DNA from: Pelagibaculum spongiae
Lineage (GTDB): Bacteria; Pseudomonadota; Gammaproteobacteria; Enterobacterales; Pelagibaculaceae
Length of the DNA: 64,000 nucleotides
Direction of reading: 5' to 3'
NCBI RefSeq assembly: GCF_003097315.1
Contig: NZ_QDDL01000004.1
Location: 186,001 to 250,000, forward strand
The position numbers and the translations under genes are program-made. The notes beneath the pieces were generated by a model. The model made no database searches. It saw nothing but the letters and a program-made list of their open reading frames with translations, and was not told the origin of the DNA. This document shows, in pieces, positions 48,601-57,600 of this stretch; the first letter of the stretch is position 1; each line of letters opens with the position of its first letter.

Positions 48601-51600
48601 GTTAGTGCTGCGCACCGACCTTACCGGAAACCCAAGTCTTGTAGAGTTATTCGCTCGAGTTAAGCAGCGGCTATTAAATGTTTACGAACATCAAGATCTG
48701 CCGGTAGAAATGCTGGTAGAAGCTCTGGACGTTCAACGTAATACGCGCCGTGCGCCTTTAGTTCAAACGGCTTTCGCCTTCCAGCAGCAGGCGGTCGGCG
48801 AAACTTCGCAAGACGTTTATAACCAAGCCAAAAACAGTTCAGGTCAATTGAGTTTTAGCCCTCTTAATGTGGCAAAAACCACCGCAAAATATGAATTAAC
48901 CTTGTTTAGCCGTTACAACACGAATCAGTCGCTAACAGGCTCTTTGGAATATAACAGTGATCTGTTTGATGCTGAAACAGCACAGCTAATCTTGCAACAG
49001 CTGCAAACCTTATTGCAGCAGATGGCCAACCAGCCAGATGCCGCGATAGTTAATTTACCATCAATTACTCAACCGCAATTAATCGAGCAATTGCAGTTGG
49101 ACGCTAAAGAAACTGAAGCCGTTTTACCTTTAACGCCAATGCAGCGAGATATGTATTTATCTAGTTTGCAACATCCGCAAACGCTGGAAAATACCGTTGG
49201 CTATTTAGCGCATTTCCACCTGGAAAGTGGCCAAGTGCTAGACCTAGATATTTGGCAGCAAGCAGTGCAGATGACCAGCGACTTTTCATCGGCAATGCGT
49301 TTGAAGCTTGTTGCATCGAAGCAGCGCGGGCATGCGCTGGTATGGCAGGTGATTCAAAATTATCAAGATGCCGGCTTTAGTTTTAAAGATTGCCTAGCCG
49401 ATGATTTTAATCGTCAGCAGGCGGTTGCCACGATGCGCCAGCAACTGATTCAGCCCTTTGATTTATCGGACAATACAAAGCCGCTGTTTGCTAATCATTT
49501 ATGGAAAATAACCGACCAGCATTATATTGCGATGTTGGTGGGGCACCATTTGGTAATGGATGGTGCTGCTGGAATGGTGCATTTGCAGCAGGTATGCGAT
49601 GCCTATCAAGCACTGATTAAGGGTAATTTCAGCCGATTTGCAACCACTGAAATGTGGCACGCACAGAGCCAAGGCGAGCAACAAGCAACAGCGATTGAGC
49701 AGCTAAACGCCAGTTTTAATGATGATCAATACGCAGTGTTTATTTCACAAAACCTGCAGCAAATGGATCGTTCTAGCACCTTGGCATTCTGGAAAGATCG
49801 CCTTGCTGGCCAAGCGAGTAATTTACAATCGTTAGACTTCCGTTTGCCGCACCAGTCACCGGTTACCAATCAGGTGATCAGCCGCCAACTGTCGTTTGAC
49901 CCTCAACATAGCAAAGCAATTCGCAGCTATTGCCGAAAGATGAAAATAACCCCTGCGCTTTATTTTGAAGGCTTGTATGCCTTATTGATTCAACACTATT
50001 GTCGTGCGGATGGTGATTTCATCATCAGTGAATTTAATTCAGGCCGTAATAAACAAATGATGCAGCAAATTGCTTGTTGTTATCAGTTGCAGCCGTTTTT
50101 AATTCAGCAGCAATCGTTGGTGGCAGATCAGCCAGTCGAAGCATTTTGGGCTGCAATTAAGCAAGAGCGCAAAGCAATAAAACAGCATTGTGACTTGTCA
50201 GTAATGCAGCTTTCACAGCTGCTACCCAATAGCAGAATCGGCTTTAGCTACAACTTTATAAACTTCCTGCAGCAGGTTGAGTTTTCGGGAAATAATGTTG
50301 AAATAGATCGGGCGACACCTTTGGCTGAAGGCCAAGTGCAGTTGCTAGTTGAAATGACTTCAGATCAGCTGACATTGTTCCTCGATTATCAGCAAAATAT
50401 TTTTTCAGATTTACAATTCTTGCAGCGAATCGCTTGTTTAAGTCATGAGTTTTTGGCCTTCGGCAATCAAACTGAATCCGTGACTTTAGGGCAATTAAGC
50501 TTATTGCTACCAGAAGAAAAACCATGGCTGGTTGGGCATGAAGTTGGATTACCTGGGTGGGATATTCAGCAAAAGTTTGAGTATCAAGCTGCCAGATCAC
50601 CGCAGCAAATCGCGGTCATTTGTGGCGATAGCCAATTAAGCTACCGTCAGTTAAATCAGCGAGCTAATCAGTTGGCAGAATTGCTCCGGCAGCAGGGCGT
50701 TTCTGCTGGTGACCGATTGGCAATTTGTTTGCCACGGCATACCGATTGGTTTATTGCGATTTGGGCTGCAGTAAAAATAGGTGCGGCTTATGTGCCGATG
50801 GATGCAGATTACCCGCCAGCACGTTTGCAATATTTGCTCGAAAATAGTCAATCAAAAATTTTGTTGACCCATCAATCTATTCAACAGCGTATTGAACAAT
50901 GGATTCCTCAGCAGTCGATTGCGCTAGCGTTGGATGTTTTACAACAACAAAATCAATTAGAAAACTTCTCTGCGAGTAATGTTCAGCAGCTGGCTAGCGC
51001 AGATGATTTGTTTTATCTGATTTACACTTCAGGCTCCACTGGCAACCCGAAAGGTGCTGCAGTTAGCAGAGCCAATGTGGCGAATTTGCAGCAATGGTTT
51101 ATTAATCAGTACCAAATTTCTGACCAAGACAAATCGCTGATTATCAGTGCCTTCGGTTTTGATTTAACCCAGAAAAATCTGTTCGCCTGCTTGTTGGTTG
51201 GCGGCACTGTGGTATTGCCGGAAATGGATCAGTTTGATCCGATGCTGGTTCGCGACCAGATTTATCAGCAACAAATCACCTTATTAAATGCTGCGCCCAG
51301 CGCATTTTATCCATTGCTGGATACTGAAAAGGACTGGCCATTATTTAGTTCGCTTCGACAAATTTGGTTAGGTGGCGAGCCGATAGTTGCGGCACGCTTG
51401 GCTAATTGGGTCGCATCCAATAGTTGTCGGGCGCAAATTGCCAACACTTACGGCCCAACAGAATGTACCGATATTGCGGTTGCCGAGCAGTTGGATTGGA
51501 GTGAGTTGGTTAATACCGATTCAACCAAGCCGTCTAACCCTATTGCTTTAGGTCGGCCGGTCGACAACGTTCAATTATTGGTGCTGGATTCCCAGCTACG

Positions 51601-54600
51601 CCCAGTGGCACCTGGTTTGCCGGGTGAGTTGTGTATTGCCGGTGCCGGAGTGGGCGCGGGTTATTTTCAAGATGATGAGAAAACCCAACAGGTATTTATT
51701 CAGCACCCGCTATTAGATAAAGGACAAAAACTTTATCGCACCGGCGACTTGGTTCGATTATGGGCTGGCAATGAAGAAAATCCTGATGGTCGGTTGGAAT
51801 ACTTAAATCGAATTGATTTCCAGTTGAAATTACGTGGCCTGCGAATTGAACCCGGTGAAATTGAAGCAGCAATCTGTAGCCTTGATGCGGTCGAAGATGC
51901 GCGAGTACTCGTCGACAAATCATCCGGTACTGAGCAGTTACGTGGCTTTGCTGTCACCGGCCAACAACCGCTATTGCCAGAAGATTGGCGGCAATTATTG
52001 AGCCAACAAATTCCAACTTATATGGTGCCAGCCAGCATTGACCTGCTTGCAGAATGGCCATTAACACCCAATGGAAAAGTCGATCGCAAGCAATTGTTAT
52101 TGCAAGTTTCCGACCAGCAAAAAGCTCAGCAGTTATCGCCATTGCAGAGTGAAACAGAACACCAGCTGGCAGAAATTTATGCTGAGTTGCTTAACCAATC
52201 TGAGATAGGCCGTGAAAGTGGTTTCTTTGAATTGGGTGGTCATTCGCTGCTAGCAACACGTTTAATGTCGCGTATTCGTGAGCAGTTTGAATTGGAGTTG
52301 CCGCTGCGCGCAGTGTTTGAAACGCCCCAGCTACAAGCGTTGGCTAAGCAAATTGACCAACAATTATTAAAAACTGAAAACCAGCAAAATATTCCTGTGC
52401 TGGCCGCTGTCAATCCACGGCCAGAGAACATTCCGTTGTCGTTTGCCCAGCAAAGATTGTGGTTTATTGACCAGATGGATCCAGGTTCGCTGGCCTATCA
52501 CATGCCTTCTGCTTTGATGATTGAAGGGGCGTTAAATTTAGCAGCGCTTGAACAAACATTTATTCAGTTGATTCAGCGCCATGAAAGTTTACGCACTCGC
52601 TTTATAGAACACGACGGTAAACCGCAGCAACAGATTGATCCTCAATCCGTGGCTGAGTTGTGGCAGTTGCAATTAGATAAACCACAGCATGCTGAAAATA
52701 ATGAAGCAGAAATTAAACAACTGGCGCGGCAAAAGTTAACCGCTCCATTTGATTTGCAGAATGGCCCGCTATGGCGAGTCGAGTTAATCGAAGTTTCCGA
52801 TAATCAGCATTTGTTATTGCTGTGTATGCATCACATTATTTCTGATGGTTGGTCTATCAACCGATTAACTCAAGAAATGGCAGTTCTTTATCAGGCGATC
52901 AGCTCTGGAATGTCAGCGCAGCAGGCGGCCAGTCGATTGCCAGCATTGGAATGTCACTATGCTGATTTTGCACTGTGGCAGCGACAATGGCTGGTTGGCC
53001 AACCGTTGCAGCAACAGTTAGATTTTTGGCTAGACAATTTATCGCAAGTTGAAGACCTGCAACTGGCGACAGATTATGTACGGCCAGCAAAGTTAGATCC
53101 CGCTGGTGCCGGTCATAGTTTTGAAGTTGATGCGGTGCTCGGTAAACAGCTTAAAAAACATCTCTCAGATCGAAACATCACATTGTTTAGTGGTTTGCTC
53201 GCAGGTTGGCAGTTGTTGCTTTCGCGCATTTCAGGGCAAAGTCAGTTTGCAACCGGTGTGCCGGTTGCCGGGCGTGACCAGCAGGCACTGGAGCCCTTAA
53301 TTGGTTTCTTCGTTAACACCTTGGCGTTGAAAGCGGATTTTACAAAAGATCTCAATTTCAACCAGCTACTCGAACAAACCCAAACCAATATGCTGATTGC
53401 CCAGCAGCACCAGCATTTGCCCTTTGAAAAGCTGGTTGATGAATTGGTTGCTGAGCGCCATTTGAATCAAACACCGATTTTCCAGAACTTACTGGTGCTG
53501 CAAAATAACCAAACATTGGAAGCTGCTGCCGAAGAACAAAATCAGCCGATTTCTGCTGAAGCATTGCAAATTCGCCCCTATTTCGCCGGTGCGGTAGAGC
53601 AAGCTAAGTTTGATTTGCAATTAAACGCTAGCGAGCTGGAATCCGGGGCAATCTCTCTCAACCTGAGTTATCGCAGTGCTTTGTATAAAACAGAAACGAT
53701 TAGTGCATTGGCCGATGGTTATTTAATGCTGATCGAGCGTTTGTTGTTGCAACCTGAACTGGCGGTGTCCGAATTATGGCCAGAAGCCAATTCATGGCAG
53801 GAAGGCCGTACTCATCAACAAGATCAAAATATTTCACAGCTGCTGCAGTTAAATGCAGTGCCAGCCGATCAATTATTGCAGCAGCAGTTAATTGCAATTT
53901 GTAGTGATTTGTTGCAGCGAGATGACCTTGATACCGCCAGCCAATTCTTCAATAGCGGCGGTCATTCATTATTAGCAACTCAGTTAGTCGCTAGAGTTCG
54001 TGATCAGCTGGATTGTGAAATTCCGGTCAGGCAGATTTTTGAAACGCCAGTAATCGGTGATTTAGCGACTGCGATTCAGCAATTAAATCAACAGCAACTT
54101 CAGCAGCAAAAAATGCCGGCTTTAGTTGTGCAAACTCGACCTGAGCAGATTCCTTTATCCTTTGGCCAGCAGCGACTTTGGTTTATCGACCAGATGGCAA
54201 GTAATGCGGCCTATAATATGTCGACTGCGCTGATTTTAAAAGGCCAGTTAAATGTTAATGCGCTGGGTCAATCTGTTGATTTACTGATTGCAAGGCATGA
54301 AGCTTTGCGAACCGTTTTCCCGGCAAATGAAGGTCAGCCGTGGCAACAAATTAATTCAGTGCTTGATGGTCAATTAACGGTCAGCCAACATCAATCAGAA
54401 AGCTGGCAGCAAGACTTGCAGCAAAGAACTGATGATGAAGCGGGCTTTTGTTTTGATTTACAAAATGGGCCACTTTATCGATTCCAACTAATCGATTATT
54501 CGAATGGTTGCTATGGCCTATTGCTGAATATGCATCATATTATTTCTGATGGTTGGTCGGTTGATCGAATGATCCAAGAGCTGGTTCTAGGTTATCAACT

Positions 54601-57600
54601 GGCGGATGAATTACAGCAGGCCAATATCGCCGATCTAATTAATGATGCTCGGTTGCCAGAATTGCCAATTCAATATGCGGATTATGCGATCTGGCAAAGA
54701 GATTGGCTGCAACCTGAGGTGTTGGATCAGCAGCTGCAATGGTGGAGAGACCGGTTGTACAAAACACCTTCGCAGCTGGAGTTAAAGCCAGACCAGCCAT
54801 GGCCAGAACAGGTTTCAAGCCAAGGGCAGCAATTACGCTTTAGTTTATCTGCCCAGCAAACGGCAAAAATTGAAGCCATCTGCCAGCAGCAGCAAATCAC
54901 CCCATTTATGTTGTTGGCCAGTGTGTGGCAAATCCAGTTATCACAGCTAGCGGGTGGCCAGCAGCAATTCTGTATTGGCGCTCCAGTTGCTGGGCGAAAT
55001 CATCAGGCGCTAGAAAACCTAGTGGGTTTCTTCATTAATGGATTAATTCTACCGGTGGATTTGACGGGTAATTTAACTTTCGATGAATATTTGCAGCGCA
55101 ATCGGCAAACTATTCTCGATGTATTTGATTACCAGCATCTACCAGTAGAAATGATTTTAGATCAGTTGGATTTGCCGCGTGATAGTCGCCGTCAGCCATT
55201 GGTTCAGGCAGGTTTTGCTTGGCAGAATCTGAGCAATCAATCAAATGATTTAGCATCAGAAGATGCGTCGGGTTCTAGACCCAATCAACCATTGAATGGC
55301 CTGCAAGTTTCGAGTTTGCCGCCGCAGCGTAATAGCGCAAAGTATGAATTGAATCTGATCTTATCGCCGCAACAAAAGGGCGGTCAGTCGCAGATAGCTG
55401 CGGTATTGGAATATCGTTCAGATTTGTTTTTGCATGCAACGGCTGAAAAAATCTCCAGCCAGTTCTGTCAATTGTTAGATAAATTACTGGCCGAGTCACA
55501 GCAAAGCCTAGTCAATCTGAGTACTGAAACCGATCAGCAGTTAGTTTCGCCAATGCAGCGCGATATTTGGTTGTCCAGCCAACAACAGCCAGATTCGCTG
55601 CAAAATACCTTGGGTTATGCGGCGCATTTACATGCCGATGTAAATATCGAGCTTTGGCAGCAAAGCCTACAAATGGATGCCGATCATTTCTCGGTGTTGC
55701 GTAGTGGTTTTGTTGCTGGAACGGGTCAAGAATTAGCTTTTGCAAAAACATCGGATAGCCCGTTTGCTTTTGCATTCCATGATTATCAATCGCTGCAATT
55801 AACCGAAACTGCGCTTAAATCGCGGATCAATCAGTTTATTGAACGGCCCTTTGATATTGAGGCAGGCACCCCGCAAGCTTTAATGGCCAATCAATTGTGG
55901 CAAATTAGCCCCAATCATTTCGTGACCGTTTTCACCTCGCACCATGCCTTGATGGATGGTGCTGCCGGTATGGCGCACTTGCAGCGGATCATCGAACGTT
56001 ACCAATCATTAATTGACGGCTCTATTGCCGATTTTGAGATTGGACTGCCAGCAGATTTGCATTCACAAATGGTGCTGGAGCAACGAGCAGCAACTGATAG
56101 AGCGGACGCGATTGAATTCTGGCAAGCTAAGTTAGCCAATGCGCAAGGTTTGAGTTTCCGCAAGCCGTTGCTATTTGATAAGGGCGCTGGAGGGAGTGCT
56201 GAAGATTTCCTGCCAAATGGTTCTGAAGTAAATAACGATCCACAAAACAATTTAGATCGTGTTGAAAAAACACTGAAGTTGGATGCGGTGCATATTCAAG
56301 CGCTGCGTAAATATTGCCGACAAAATCTAATTACACCGGCAATTTATTTCCAGGGCTTGTACGGATTATTGATTGCCCATTATTGCCGGGCAGACGCTGA
56401 CTTTGCGATCAGTGAATTCCACTCAGGCCGTAACCGTAGCAATGCAGATCAGCCTGGTTGTTATTACCAACTGGCACCGTTTATATTCAACCATCAAGCG
56501 TTGAATTCAAATTCAGTCGACGATTTATGGCAGTGGTTATCTAGCGAGCGCAAGTCGCTCAAGCAAGCCGGTAGCTTGTCGATTCTCAAGCAACAGCAAT
56601 TGCTGCCGCAATCTGAAATTGGCTTTAGTTACAACTTCTTAAACTTCATGCCCCAGTTGAGCTTTGCTGGGCAAGCGATTGATATTGTTCGTAGAACGCC
56701 GCTAGCTAATGGTCAGGTTCAGCTATTGGTCGAACTGGTTAAAGATCATCTGGCGCTTTATCTCGATTATTCATCAAATGATTTTAGCGACTTAAACTTG
56801 CTCGATCGTTTGGCACATATCTCGGCGCAATTGCTCGGAATTTCTGAAAATGATCATCAGCAAAACAGAGCAATCGAATCACTTAACCAGTTAAGTTTCT
56901 TGCTGCCAGATGAAATCCAATCAAATAAAAACAAGCTGTTGGGCGAGCAGAGCCAGCCGTTAAATGACGATGTTCAGCTGCGTTTTGAAGCCCAAGCTGA
57001 ACAGTCTGCTAAATCAATTGCGGTCATCTGTGGCGAACAACAACTGAGTTATTTGCAACTCAATCAGCAAGCCAACCAGCTTGCGCATTACTTAAATCAA
57101 CGCGGAGTCAAAGCCGGTGATACGGTGGCGATTTGTTTGCCGCGCTGCATTGAATGGCCAATGGCGATATTGGCCATTATCAAATCCGGTGCTGCTTACT
57201 TGCCGATGGATGCTGATATTCCAGTTAAGCGAAAGCAATATATGGTTGAAGATTCATCGGCCAAATTATTGATTGATTGCGACTGGTTAGCGGCAAATTC
57301 AGCAGAATTAACGACCTTACCAACCAGCAGTTTACCATCTGCCGCGCAGGCATCTGATGCCTTTTACCAGGTGTATACCTCTGGCTCGACCGGCCAACCA
57401 AAAGGTGCCGCAGTTAGCCGGGGTAATATTCAGAACCTGCATAGTTGGTTCACCCGCCAGTATCAGATTGCGAGCACTGACAAATCGCTATTAGTCAGCG
57501 CTTTCGGTTTTGATTTAACCCAGAAGAATTTACTGGCGGTGCTATTACAGGGCGGCACCTTGGTGATTCCAGATATGACGGTGTTTGAACCAAAAGTCAT

